Source of the DNA: Diphasiastrum complanatum
Lineage: Eukaryota; Streptophyta; Lycopodiopsida; Lycopodiales; Lycopodiaceae
Direction of reading: 5' to 3'
DNA: 64,000 bases
Assembly (NCBI GenBank): GCA_029204225.1
Contig: CM055098.1
Span: 10,959,052-11,023,051 of the forward strand
Shown here: positions 44,801 through 59,274 of the stretch, one piece after another
Numbering within the stretch: position 1 is the first letter of the stretch
How the letters are laid out: each line of letters starts with the position of its first letter
Notes under the pieces: model-generated
Seen by the model: the letters and a program-made list of their open reading frames with translations, nothing else
The model's database searches: none
Told to the model about the DNA's origin: nothing
Made by a program: the position numbers and the translations under genes

Positions 44801-47800
44801 AGGTTAATCAGGCACACAAAAGTTCCGCAAGACATACTGTGGGGTTCGCTCTCCCAACTATTTATGAATACAAATTTTTTCAGTAAAAATCTGGAAGTTT
44901 CTTTTATATGGTCAATTTCTTTCAAGTTCAAAATAGTATCTCAAATTTCTTGGTTCACTGTTGCTTGAAGGGTTCTTGTAATTGTTCATTTGCAATAGTG
45001 ATAAAGGACCCTTTGCGCCTTTTTGTGCTTAGTCTTTGTTTTGGCATCAACTGATGTGAAAAACAACTGGTCTCTTAACTGGTCTCTTCATATTAGATTC
45101 CAAATAATGATATTGGATAGATGAAGGATTTGGGTTTTATTTTTGGATGCCAGGTGATGCAAAAAATATGTTTATTGATGCGTATGTTGTACATGAATGC
45201 ATAATTCTTTTTTGTTTCTTATTGAGTTTTTACAGGCTACTGTGATGGTCATTTCGATTGTTTAAGTTGTTTACCAGGGTGTTCTAAACAAGGTTCACTC
45301 ATCTTTTTGTTTTATAACATGATAGATTTGATCGAGATTGGAAAAAGATCGAGTCTTTTGTGGGTACAAAAACAGTGATACAGGTAAATGTGAGCTATTA
45401 AAATTTTCTCTCTTCTGTGTTTTTTGTAAAGGTACTTCTGATTCATAGTCAAAAGCATTTCACTGTTTCATACTTGAAATTGACGTTGGCACTTTTGAGG
45501 TCTTCCTAGCTTTTTGGACTTAACAATGGATCCCTGCAAAGATCATTGAGAAGGAATAGCACTATTATGTTGCTCTGAAGATGAATTGATTCGTAGTAGT
45601 ACATTTCATCCCTATTCGAGCTTTATGAGGCTTTTGTTTTTTTTTACCAGCATTTCTAAGTTGTAGATTTGTTGGCATAGCAAGGATCTGATCTGTAACT
45701 TGTAATAGCTCACTTGTTAGACTAAAAAACTCCATAAGTCTAAGACATGAATTTACTACTTATGATCTCTCTTCTTTGCTTCATTCCCTTTTTGCATTTT
45801 CAAAGGAATCTTTCTTAGAGCATGCGTTCATCAAGAGTCCTTTTTTGTGATGTAGATATAAGATCTCTTTTTGGACTTAACAATGGATCCCTGGCACCTG
45901 CAAAGATCATTGAGAAGGAATAGCACTATTATGTTGCTCTGAAGATGAATTGATTCGTAGTACTACATTTCATCCCTATTCAAGCTTTATGAGGCTTTTG
46001 TTTTTTTTTTACCAGCATTTCTAAGTTGTAGATTTGTTGGCATAGCAAGGATCGGATCTGTAACTTGTAATAGCTCACTTGTTAGACTAAAAAACTCCAT
46101 AAGTCTAAGACATGAATTTACTACTTATGATCTCTCTTCTTTGCTTCATTCCCTTTTTGCATTTTCAAAGGAATCTTTCTTAGAGCATGCGTTCATAAGA
46201 GTCCTTTTTTGTGATGTAGATATAAGATCTCTCCCATTGCTTTGGTGTAATCTAGTAGTGAATATTATCGTTCAACGTTTCAAATGATATAAGAGTCAAG
46301 AGTTTAAGGCCTTAGGTAGAAGAGCTTTGAGCTCAATTTGGTCAACGAACAATTGGACACCGTGACGCACACAAAGATGGCCTGCTAATTAGAAGCAACT
46401 TGATTGCGAGAGCTCCAAGGACTGTAGGATGACCTCTACAGTGGTCACTGTAGAGGTGAGAGAAGAGAAAACAGCCACTGTTACACTAAGAATATAGAAG
46501 GAGATGCTTATGATCAGGAAGATGGGTCCCTTTAAGTTACTTCCTTGATAGCACACGAGACTTCTATAGATGCTTGGTATTTGATTAGGGTGCTTTGAAG
46601 CATATAATTGTTGAATATGAGTTTTTCTCTTAGATTGAAAATGGTAGGAATGACCAAGAGGTAAAGTTAGGAGACGAGTCCACTTATAGGATAAAGGATG
46701 GAGGTGTAACTCCTATGAAGGTGGCTGCTGGTAGGGTCAAGCAGTTTAAGAATGTGCTTCATGTACCGGGCTTAACCAAGATTCTTTTGTCTGTTGGTGT
46801 CATTACCGACCAAGATTAAAAAGGTAAATATCTAAAGAATGTATGCTAAGTAAAGGACATAGAACAACTACAAGGTGATTGTGTGTTACGGAAAGGCCGG
46901 GGTCTCAAAAAGCTCGAAGTTATGTTTTCTGGTGAGTTTTGGTATGTTTGTTACTGTTGATAACTTAAGTGTCATAGGAGGTTCAAACATTTATTTCGAA
47001 GCTTGAGTGGTGACATTTTACTACAGCTTATGCATCTTAATAAAATGAATTGGCTGAAAGAAAGAAGAGATCTATTGTGGAGATGGTGAAATGCATTTTA
47101 AAAGTTGAGGCTTTTATCAACTCTTTATGGTGTGAGGCATTCAACACAACTCTTTATTTGACCAATCGAAGTCCTACCAAAGCTGTAAAAATGGTGACAC
47201 TTCAAGAGACTTGGAGTGCTAGCCTAAAGTTGGTCATTCAAGAGTTTTTGGTTGCATTGCTTATACTCACATACCTAGGGAAATGTGGGTTAAGCTAGAG
47301 GAACAAATGAGTTAAGCTAGAGGAACAAATGAGTGAGATGCGTCTATTTTAGTTTTACTGAAGACTCTTTAAGGCCTATAGACTATGTGATATCGAATTT
47401 AAGAAAATTGTCATAAAAGTTGAGATGATTTATTTATGGAGGATGATGTGGACTATTTATCTCCAACACTTCAAAGAGATAAGGAATAGAGAAACTAATG
47501 AAGAAGCCAAATCACCACCATCCACATCTAGTCTAAGTGAAGAAAGTAGCTTTGGACATGCTGCCATGGCCATATAGGGTTTTTGAAAGTAGACAGCCCT
47601 AAAACATATAGCAAAAATCATGATAATACATATTCATGTTTGAAAATAGTAAAGTTTGATCAGCCCATTTGCATGTTTGACACATCATATCTTGCACGAT
47701 GAGATGAGTCACATGCTTGCACCTTCTAGCTGGAGGAGGAGACGAGTCACATGCTTGCAATAGTCATGGCTGCTGCAGTCCAGAGAGGAGAAACCTGTTT

Positions 47801-50800
47801 CTGTGGCTGATGCGAGGCAAGGCTGAGGAGGCTGGAGATGAGGCTTACTGAGGCGGAGGCAGCATGGACGTAGATGTTGAGATGAAGACGTAGGCTGATC
47901 CACTCTCACCTGTTGGTAAGCCTAGAAGCAAGCGTAAAGGCTTGGACAGGAGCAGACTTTTGGATCTCCGCTTGGACCTCACATGCAGAGACAATTATAC
48001 AGGCAGGCCACACAGAGACGTCGAGGCAAACAATAAGGTAGTGGGAGAGGTAGAGGCAGAGGATGACCATGAAGCTTTTCCCCCTCTGAGTCCACTGAGG
48101 ACTCCGTATTTGCCTCTTTCTCATTAGTTAGTGATTCAACTCGTAGTAAGCTGATATATATCGTAGACCTGAGTAGTTGTAATAGTTTTACATTCATCCT
48201 AGGTCGTTATGTTACTTTTGGACTATAGGCTTCCATCATTGAAGCCACTTTTGTACTGATCATGGACCTGAACTCTATGATATCATATTTCATGTTTGTT
48301 TCATCTTCTCTTCTGTTTGTGTTTGTCTAAATGTAAACTGTAAATGAGACCATTGAGATGTGATGATATATTTACTTGCTGGTGTATAAAAATAAATTCT
48401 CATTGGAGAGTTTAGTTCACTCACATCCTCTAACATACCAGTTCTATCTACATGACGCCCAATTATGCGGCTTTAGAATCTTTTATGTAGTTGGATTTTA
48501 ATACCACCACGGACACGGATGATGGTATTGCAAATTTGCACATTTGTTTGCTGAATTGTGGAAGATTTATGAATTCTGAATTTTAGATTTGTAAGCACTG
48601 CGCATTTGTTGTAGATTTTTGTTACATGAATGCCTGGTTGTTACAAAATGTAAATTTATAGGCGCCAGATTTCAATTGCCGATAATATTCAGGGACCAAT
48701 GTGCTTTTTTAAATGTTCCAAAAAAATCTGAATCTTGGTTCCAAAACTCAAGGGCATTCTGGTATGCTTGTTCTGTATGCGTGCCAGTCAGAATGCAGTG
48801 AACTGGACTGCTGTGAAACTTAAATCCAATTGTTACTTTTGCGAATGGTGAAAACTATGTGGCTTTTTATTCTACTGTGTCAGACTGTATGCATGATTGG
48901 CATAAAGTTTTAGATTCACTAAAAGTAGAAATAATTTTCGTCAGCCTGGATTGCATGAAAGAGGAGTGGCTATGATTTTTGACAATCATGGTCTTTCTTT
49001 TTCTCTTTGCAAAGAACAGAGCTGTACACTGGTTGATCATGTTAGCTCTAGTTGTTTCCTATCAAAATGATGGCCGAGTGTCTTATGGATTAGGTCTTGT
49101 TCATGAAATGGTACCTGACATAGTTTTAGACTAGTGGCTCGTGCAAGCTCTTGTTTCACCATTAAAATGATGGCTCAGTGGTCATTGCTGAAGACGTTCT
49201 TATGGATTAGGTTCTGTTCACTCAATTTTATCTGATTTATAACATTATGCTATCTAGAATTCCTTTTATTTGTCCATACCTGAACAAGTTACAAATGCGT
49301 TCAGCTGACATTTCTTTGTTTATAGATCCGTAGCCATGCACAGAAGTACTTCTTAAAAGTTCAAAAGAATGGAACTGGTGAACATGTACCTCCACCTCGG
49401 CCTAAGCGGAAATCAGCTCAACCATATCCCCAAAAAGCATCAAAGAATGGTATGGATTCTAGGAACGTTTGTCATTTTATCTTGCATTCTGGGTGTCTGT
49501 ATTGCTCTTTCTAATGACTGAGATACATTTGCAATTCTTTTGCAAGAACATTGTATAGTATTTTGTTAGTTCATTTTAGACTATCCTAATATTAACATCA
49601 CTCAGAACTTCTGAAGTAAACTTGAGCGACATCAGCTATAAGGGACTATAATCCATTTTTATATACCAGGGTTTGTTGTATATAAAATACAAACCTCTTG
49701 TTTCCACCACTAACATGTCAGGTTGGAGATATCCTGAACCTCTTGTTGGACTGTTGTATTTGATGACTGGCATATGCTCTGTCAAGAGTTGCTTGTATGT
49801 AAAAATGGTATTTTGGCCTCTGAAGTAGTTTATTGGAGTACAGTTTTGCTCATAATTAGCTGGTGGTAACTGAGCTGTCATGGTTGCCTGAACTGACGGT
49901 CCTTCCAGTATGAAGTCTCTCACACTGCATTTGTTAGGTGATATTTGTTGTATTTTTTCCCTTCACATTGTTAGAGTGAAAAGGTGATTGGTGGATATTG
50001 ATGCCACTCCTTTTTGATTGATAGTTGCTCTCTGAGGAAATAGTGCAAACAGCCATTCTGCTGTGCACCTCAATGCCCGAAGGGTAATTCGTTTTCATGT
50101 AACATCATATTCTTGGTTGCCATTGCGTCAAAGTGATGCTTCTAACCTCCTTGTTGATGATATGGTGTCTGTATCTCCCATCATTCTCATGTTGTGTGTT
50201 GTTTTTCAAAGTAGTACCTGGTACACTCTTATATTGAATTGCGTATTTGGTATATATGTTGAGGATTAAGTTTTGTGCAACATTTTTTCAATATATTCCC
50301 ACTAAAATTTTGTTCAGGAATCAACCTCATTTCTAAATGAATGCTTGTATTTGACCTTGATACCCTATTGGTTACTCACTCAGTGTTAATGATCAGGTAG
50401 CCTGATAAAACTGCTCTCCAAAACTTCAGCCCTCAGTTTTTCTGTTTTTGGCATTTAGATCTTTGTATCAAACAGGATGGATACTCATGGTGGTTTTTTC
50501 TCAGGTGATAATGCATCTGAACCAGGTTCTGTTTCGATTCTAGACGGAAGGAACCAGAGCACTAATTGCTGCAGCAGTGGATATTCATCTGGAGGTTGGT
50601 CACATGATACATTGCTGGTTGGTACAGGAAGCCATCGATCACCACCTCCAAGAGGTTGGCTCTGATTTTTTGAACTCCAGATATATGTCTGATTTTTAAT
50701 TTCTCAAAAATGCTAATCACTTATATACTTTGTTGTATCATACAAGGACTGAAGAAAACATTCTTTCACTTTTTAGGTGCAAAAGTTTCTGAAAGTAGCA

Positions 50801-53800
50801 GTACAATGTGGAATTTTGAGTTAAACATGGTGAGAAAGCACAAGCAGTACAGAAAGCAGTACATATATAACAAATCAATAGTACTTCATATACTAATTCA
50901 CCCAAATGCTGTGCCAGAGCATACTTCATTTTTGAAACTTCGCACAAGTTATAGAAATGCTGCTCTCTTATTTGTGATTATGCCAATTTGACACCAATTT
51001 ATTGTCAGAAAGCTGAAGTCTGAAAATGAGAGATATCTTTAGGTGGGAAAATCTGATTCCATTCGTCATCGCAAGTCCAATACTGCCTATACCTTTGATT
51101 CATATGTTGCTGTAGGTATGACCAGGTTAGTGAAAAGGTGCATCTCATCTTCGCATCCAGGATGTAATTCTGGTAGCAGATCCACATTAGATTCCCTGAG
51201 GAGTGAGTCGACGCTTTGTGGATGTATGCACGGTATATATATCTCCTTATGTAGTCATGAGGTCCCTTGCGAAGGCATGAAATAGAGATGCCAATTGTGC
51301 CCAATAGACGAGAGGCTTGGGAGTACCATGATAAGTGATGTCCTTCACCGAAGATATGTCAAGAGGATGAGTGCTATATATGGATAATGTGTCTCACTAT
51401 TGACATAGTCAATGTCTCTATACATACATATATATATGTGTGTGTGTGTGTAGCCGGAAGATAGCGTCAATGTGCAATGGAGGTATTGCGAACTCGTCAC
51501 TATGTCTCTATACATACATATATATGTGTGTGTGTGTGTGTGTAGCCAGAAGATAGCGTCAATGTGCAATGGAGGTATTGCAAACTCGTCCAGGATGATT
51601 TGATATGCAATTGAGGGCTTAGTTGAGAGCTCATATCATACGTTATGACATGGTGACTTGTAGGTGTCAGACACTGCGAGGTAAGCTGTGTAAGCTGATG
51701 CATAAAAAGTTAGACTATGCAACTACGAGGAAAACTAAAACTCTCATTCAATTAATGTTGTCTGAGCATGTGACAATCCAAGATGAAGGTATCGTGGTGG
51801 AACAATGTCTCCATGGGGATCAATCTCAAGGAGATGTTGATAAAAAGCTGGCTTAACACCCAACATACCACTCCAAGCTCTATGAAGATATGATCTGCTG
51901 ATCACCCATTGGATATGAGTACCTTCTGGGAGTAGTCGTGATGTTTGTGAGTACCATGATGAGTGATCACCCCTCTCATGAAGTTCTCTGGAGGATGTGA
52001 GTGCTATCCAAAGGTAATGGCCACCTCTGCTGCCATGGCCATATTCCAATGCTATCATCATCAATCCCAAATGCCATAACCCTCTGTATATAAATGATCA
52101 TCTGAAAGATAGCCTCTAGCTGTAGGGGAGGCATGACAAACTTTGCTAAAAGCCTAAAACAATCTGTTGTGAGGGCTTACTACATATTATCCTCGATAGC
52201 ACGCTCATGTGGTGACGTGCAAAGCTAGTGCAGTCAGATTACATCTCCGCTGCATACATGGCCATCCAGAGTGAAGGTGCGTTTGTGCATGGAGGAGAGA
52301 GATGTAATGAAACTAGCACTGTGGCCTTCTCTATGTTGACCTCCAGACCCTTGTCGTTTCCAAAAGCATTGAAGGCATTAATATCTAAAAGCCATTACTT
52401 GAGGGAAAGACAAGCACCACATCATCAGCATACAACAATGTAGAGATCAGAATGTCCCCCAGATGGCACCCCTAGCCGCAGCCTCTAGCCCCTCAACATA
52501 TAGACCAAACAATGTAGGTGAGATTGGACGTGCCTGCTTGACCCCGATAGTACTATAGATAAGCTGATGTGTAATCTCTAAATCTTTAATGTGCCATCAC
52601 TGCGAACACAGTCCATGAAGGGAATTTTTGATCCCTCGTGCTCTGAATAAGCAAATGTTGCAGTACTGAGTCAAGCGCTCATTTGAACTCAATGAAACAA
52701 CATTATACCTTTTCTCTCTTATGTCATGCCTCCTCAATGACTGACCTTAGAGTGAAGATATGGTTCATCGTAGAGTGATGTGCTCTGGAACCAGTCTATC
52801 CAACAATATGTAAATGACATGCCTTTGCCTCTATAGTGACTGCCATCTCCAGAATGCTACCATATAGCTTGGCCATAACATGTCCAATCATGATGGTTTA
52901 GTAATTGTTTGGTCTCCTGGGGGTCACCAGCCTTGTGATGGGGGTGGATGTCGGTGCACTAAGATAGAGGGAAGCCAAAGATCGGTGGTAAAGTTTCCAT
53001 GAATCACGATTCGTTGGCTGCTGAATTGTGATTCGTCAACGAATCGATTGGTTCTGATTCGAATTGGGATTGTAAATTATTCTAAAACTGTGCAGTTCCT
53101 GATTCCCAAAAACAGTCTTGTAGGGAAGTTTTTGTGCCACTTTGCAAAGGAGAAGTTTGTAGGAGAGAAGGAGAGCTTTGAGCAAGCTTGTCAAGGAGAA
53201 AGGAAACCAGAAAAGAGAGGAGAGAGGAGAGAAGAGAGGAAAGAGGAGAGATAATAGGCGAGGAGGAGGTAGTATGAGGAGATTAGCTAAAACTGGAGAT
53301 AAGAGATCAGTGGTGTGTGAAGAGTTCTACTTCAAGGTCCTTGATATCTCTAGCTAGATGGTGTTTTAGATGGTTAATAGCCTCTTTTACCATAGGGTGG
53401 TACAAAGTGAGATCTAGATGGTCTAGGCATGGTGGGTGGAAAAGGGTGTATTTGTGGGGACAATGTATAAAGTCTTGGAAAATTGATTCAAGTGTAGAGA
53501 TCTGGCTTTCACATGTAAACCATAATATCCTTAGCGATGAGTCACAACTAGTAGCTTTTTCTTATAGAGGCTTTTGCTGAGGTGCGTCTTCATAGGATAT
53601 AGACTTTAACTAATAAAGTGAAAACCGATATCCCTTTTAGTGTAGAAGAGCTTGTTTAAAAATATTCATGTTTGAGATCCATATTTGGTCTACTTGCTCT
53701 TTGGCTTAGACTGAATACTCATGGTAGCTAAATCACGACTAATATAGTGTATAAAGTTTATTTTGAGTGTTGATAGAAGAAACCTAATTTGTGGGATAGT

Positions 53801-56800
53801 AAAGTTTTTATTTTGAGTGTTAATAAAAAAAAACTAATAGCACCGTCATTAGAGTTTTTGCCTCCAGGGCTTTAAACCCATCAATAAAACATGCGTTTGG
53901 ATTGTTTGACTCTCTCATGCCTTGAACTAGGAATTTAAAGCATTTGAAGTATGTGCCACTGTTATTAAGTGAAAGACACCTAAGTCTTTGCATTGTTCTT
54001 GCCAGTATTTGTTTCAATGATCTCTCAGCCAATGAGTCCTAATTTTCGGCATCTTATGGATGCTACTTGCTAAGAGGGAATATGGTATTTTGTGTTTTAG
54101 GTTTACAAGCATCGCTCCACCTATCTGATATCCTGTTGTTTATAGCATGTGGATGGATGTGCTAGAGTGCTTATAGTTTGTACCTGGTAATTTTTTAGAC
54201 AATTTCAAATCAAGCTATTGATACTTTTGTTTTGTTTTTGATTCAGGCACTCCTGACTTTGCAGTGGTTTACCAGTTCATTGGAATGGTTTTCGATCCAG
54301 GTGCTTCCTGCCACTTGAAAGTATTGTCAGAAATGACTCCTATTGACCGTGATACGGTATGTACTTCTTACTTCTATTTAACTCGACCGTTGAGTTGATT
54401 CATATGAGCCTCTTTGTCTTCCTTACATGTCTGCTTTCGTATCCTTTTGTATTGCAATTTACTGTGAAATTTTGCATAGGGAATCCTTTCTGGAGTAACA
54501 ATGACCTTGAATTGTCAAGTGTGATACAGATAAATGTCACTTATATTTTTTTTCATAACTTCTTTTCTAGCTTGGTAAGTATCTAGGTGCCCAAGCACAA
54601 TTTGAATACTTCTTTGTGTTCGTGATTGGTGTTTTCGTAAACCTTGGTATTTAGGGAAACCCCAAGTCCACGTGCCAAAGTGAGGGATCATTTTTTATGT
54701 AGGGTCAATTTTTGCCTTATTATAGAGTAGTTCTCACCCATTTAAGTTGGTAGAATGTACACGTAGATCGCACGACATAAAACATTGATTTTCATATTTA
54801 TGAGCAAAAAAAAAAAAATCAATAGAGGAGCTGGTAAAGAGTGCTTGTCGTTGACAGGCAATTGACGGTGATCTGAGTGAGGGGCGGTCCTAATGCGGTC
54901 CAAAATGGTCGGAAGTGCCCTCAAATGGCCTAAAATGGCCTCAAACGGACCTAATGCAGTCTCAAATGGCCACAAGTGCCCTCATGTGGTCTAAAATGGT
55001 CGGAAGTGCCCTGAAATGGCCTCAAATGGTCGCAAGTGCGGTCCTAAACGGTCCTAATGCAGTCCAAGGTGGTCCAAAACGGTCCTAAACCGTTTAGGAC
55101 CGCATTAGGACCACATTAGGACCCATTAGGACCGTTTAAGACCGCAAAGGACTGCATTAGGACCGCAAATGACCGTTTAGGACTGCAAAGGACCGCATTA
55201 GGGCCGCAAATGACCGTTTAGGACCGCATTGGACCGCATTAGGACCGCAAAGGACCGCATTGGGACCGCAAACGACCGCGTTAGGACTGTTTTGGATCGC
55301 AAAGGACTGCGTTAGGACCATTCTGGACCGCGCATTAGGACCGTCTAGGACTGCATTAGGACTGTTAAGGATCGAATGAGACCGTTTAGGACCGTTTTAG
55401 GACCGTTTAGGACTGCATTGGATCACATTAGGACCATTAGGACCGTTTAGGACTGCATTAGGATAAAGAACAATTATAGTACCATGTCCTCATATACTAT
55501 GATATATTTTTCACCCTTAGATGGGTGTGAGCCCACCACTGGCACTACGATGGTGGTTCTTAATACACTAATCCATTTGTTTGGTTATTTTGCAAGGCAG
55601 AATGAAGCTTTGACAATATGTATGATAAATTTCTTATTAGATGTCTTGCTTTTTTTTTGCTTCAGATTTTATTGTAGTTGAGGTGGAAAAGTTGAAGACA
55701 TGTGAGAACCCATTCTTTGCTCATATTCACAAGAATGCCCAATTCATTAATGATAGACCATGTTGACATTTGTATATACAAGAATTAAGGAGTTAAATCT
55801 TGAAAATTTTGGATGCCATCCACTCTCAAGTCATTTATATTTTTCAACATAGAGATATATTATGGACCGCAATGGACCGCAATGGTCCTAATGAGGTCCT
55901 GATGCGGGGTGCGTCGGGAACGGAAGGTTGCCCGAAGTCGAATGCAGACCGAAGTCGAATGGCGGGCCAACTTCCAATGTGGCCATGGTCAGGTGCAGGG
56001 CGGATGGGCAAAGAGCCCGTGTGGGAGGGGAGGGAAAAAATTTTCAAAAAAAAAGGGAGGGGAGGGTCCCGGGCAGCTCGCGCTGCCTGTGTGCAGGAAA
56101 GCGCGAGGGGGGGGGGGGGGTGGAGCAGTGCTAACGCTGCCTGTCACGCGTTAGCGGGGCAGCGTTAGCGCTGCCCCACTAATGCTTTATATTATATAGA
56201 TTCAAAAAAATAGAAAGGAGAAAGATACTCCTTCATCTTGCTTGTTAAATATGGTTTTCATGAACTTTTTGGATGACATATTTTGGCTAGCTTCACATTT
56301 TAACGATGTTAATAAGTATTAGGGTTTGGGATGGATGGAAGCGGCGGGCATCATGCTTCTGCGAAATAGTGATTTAAGCTGCCCACCCTTGGATCCTGTC
56401 ATTAACGTTAAGATTTTGCTACGTTTTAAGATCAACCGTTGAAAAGAGTCCAAGTGGCACGTCTGCCACGTGGCAAAGATCCAAGTGGTTGGGTGTAATA
56501 TATTTCGATCATGCCATTCTTTCGGCACCATCAGATTGCTTCTCCTTCGCCGTTTCTTGGATCGCAACATTTGCAAGTAAATGAGTTGTTTGCTAGCATT
56601 TCTGAAAGTGGAAGCCAGCCAGTCTGTTTTGTTTACTTTTCTCTTTTTCGTATTTGGCATATGTGGCTGTCATGAATCTGCTGCTTGGAAGCTGGAATAG
56701 AGTTTAATCTCTTCTTGCGTGTGTTTTGTATTGCCTGTTTTCTTTTCTATGGTGGTTTGGTAACCTGTTAGTTATGATAGTCCCATGTATGACTTCAATT

Positions 56801-59113
56801 CCATGTTCCTTTGCCGATGGAAAGTTCATGAGAATACAGTTTACTGACTTCTTGCATGAGTTTTGTACATTTACTTATTTCTACAGTAATTTAGCGACCT
56901 GTCAAGCATGATAGTCCTATCTATGAGGTTAGTCCCATGTTTCTTTTCCAACTGAAATTGCCTGAGAATGCAGTTTAATCTCTTCGTGCATGAATTCTGT
57001 GGATTGTTTTTTTTGATTTGGTGACTAAGCACTTTGTCAGATATGGTAGTCCCATCTATATATTAATTCCATGTTCCATTTCAAAGTGTCATTTATGACA
57101 GGATCGTACAACTTCTATTGTTGCCAACTACTACAACTGAGATAGGGCTTCTTAGTTCTGCCTATCTACTGTACTTTTGTTCTAGTTTCATCAAATAATC
57201 GTCATGTGGCTGAATGTTAAACAACTCCTGTTGCCGCAAAAGGTTGTCGATATTCAACTTACCTACTCTTGATAACATACGTATCTGTCTTGCGTATTAT
57301 TGAATAAACCAAATTTTTTGTTGTTACTTAATACTGTCAGGATAGGACTTAGCTTTGACAATATAGATTCCTGTTCTAGTATCATTCAATGATTTCAGTT
57401 TCCAGAGACGTAGCTTCTTAGGTCAATTTAGCGTAATAACCCGGGCCCTTTATTGCTCTTGTCCTTTTACTTGAGGACAAGATATTGAAAGTTCTCCAAA
57501 AAATACTAAGGGGTGCTAATAGCCATTAGCTAGATCTACTTCATGCTAGAGGTTACGAACATCTTGACATTGGTATTTTGTGATTGCAAACAAGTTCTAT
57601 GTTCTCTCTTAATTTATTGGTCTTTGTATTAGAAATTGATCCGAGATAAGTTCAAACTTTACAGGAAACATTGTGGCAGTTAGGCAATGTGTCTTGAAGC
57701 AGCGGTGGACATTAGTGACGGTTGCACTTGAAATTTTTTACATCGGCCTTTGAAGCTGGAATTGGTCAGATTTATGTCACTCTATCTCAATTGGGGTGAT
57801 AGGTGAACAAATTCCTAGATTAATATGGCATTGACATCAGCCTCAGTCTTTAGGAATAAAACTGTGCTCTAAACTACAATGCAACATACCAAAAATTGTT
57901 TAGCTTTGATAAAAGCAAGTAGAGATACCCTAGCACTTGGTCTAGGACTTGTAGGTGGACTCTATAAAGTTCACCTGTAGGACGTGGCTGCTTTGTTATG
58001 TTGGGCACTATTCTAAATGGACCATTTGCATCTAGTTTTGATCAAAATAGATCATATTTAAACTTGATACGAAGTTGAAACCAATTCAAAAGAGTTGCTT
58101 TCTTTGTGGACAATCAAAATGAGCTCTCAATATGAAGTTTTGCAGTATTTCTAAACTGATCTAACAAAAATGGTGCAAGTGGTCGGGAGCAAAGATTTTT
58201 TTTGTTGTTGCAAGATACAAGGTTAAGTTTTCCAAGAATATCTGCTGCTGTTGTTTTTTTTTGTACATGAGTCATATGATGATTGCATCAAAGTGAACCC
58301 TTGTTGCCAGATTTTGTGTGCGAGTTTATTGTTGCTGTAGTCCATTTTCGGACTGATATTTATGTTGGTTCATTCCTGGTTTTGGTTTAAGGTCTGCCTA
58401 TAGAGTAACCTTTTGTGGATTTGACTCAATGCATCTTTCCTTTCTTAGGTGGGATTATTTATGTTCTATATTTTGCCACAACACCATGTTAATCCCAGCC
58501 TCCTTTGTTTGCTACTCACAAGTTCAGACGTTGTAGTGATTTTATCATGTAGATGAAAATTCAAATCTTTGAGATTTTGTTAATTTGGATAGCTCATGAC
58601 ATGCTTGTTTCCTTGTAAAGGTTTCTTTACATTGGAAGCATTATTAATGTGATGAGTCAGTCATCTCACCTAAAGCACTATTGGTACATTTGCCAAACCT
58701 CAATGAAAAACTGTTTCTTTGATTGGTTATGTACCTAGATTTGCGCCTGTCTGCTTCTGTGATGATTTTTTGCGTTCCTATTTCCAGTAATTTTTTTAAA
58801 ATTCCCGGGAGTTTTCTTTCCCACATTTAGGCTAAATATTTGGAGTGGCTAATTAGTTCATAGTTACGGCTGGAAGTCAACATGCACAGTCTCTCTTGAG
58901 AGGGTGAGCATGCCCCTACAGCTAATATGATATTACTTCTCTGTTTACATTTGTGAAATTGGATATATTCTAATTTCACAAAATAGATATATAGCCATTT
59001 ATCTTGCCAGTCTGCTTCTGTGATGATTTTTTGTGTTCCGATTTCCAATAGGCTTTTCTTTCCTGTTTGGAGTAGCTAGTTAGTTCATAGTTATGGCTGG
59101 AAGTCAACATGCA

Positions 59114-59156
<43 letters not shown>

Positions 59157-59241
59157 ACCTCACTTCATCGCTATTTTTTATCCCACAACCCTTAAAAAAC
59201 CCTAACCCTAATTGAAAACCCTAAAAATCCTGAAAATCTAA

Positions 59242-59274
<33 letters not shown>

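Larger units (their letters stand above)
42059..45325. other. REVEILLE intron 1
   Basis: 3.27 kb. Contains a TRIM-like element and a Mutator-like MITE (listed separately); the remainder (42059-43200 and 44295-45325) has nothing recognised. Confidence 0.8.
45384..49325. other. REVEILLE intron 2
   Basis: 3.94 kb. Holds the 357-bp tandem duplication and the Copia 5 remains. From 47600 to 49325 there are only weak repeats: an ACGAGTCACATGCTTGCA motif twice at about 47703-47758, and a diverged pair around ATCAAAATGATGGC/TTAAAATGATGGC at 49060 and 49160. No other gene seen. Confidence 0.8.
50655..54246. other. REVEILLE intron 4
   Basis: 3.59 kb. Contains a 90-bp tandem duplication with TG microsatellite, a LINE RT remnant, a short inverted repeat CGATTCGTTG/CAACGAATCG at about 53007-53046 and a purine-rich GGAGAGA tract at about 53158-53290. 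Confidence 0.8.

Noticed and set aside
51043-51117. Possible extra REVEILLE exon after a TTTAG acceptor
   Set aside because: Exon 4 joins exon 5 in the right phase and gives continuous protein; this frame has no LCL or MYB similarity and borders the LINE remnant.
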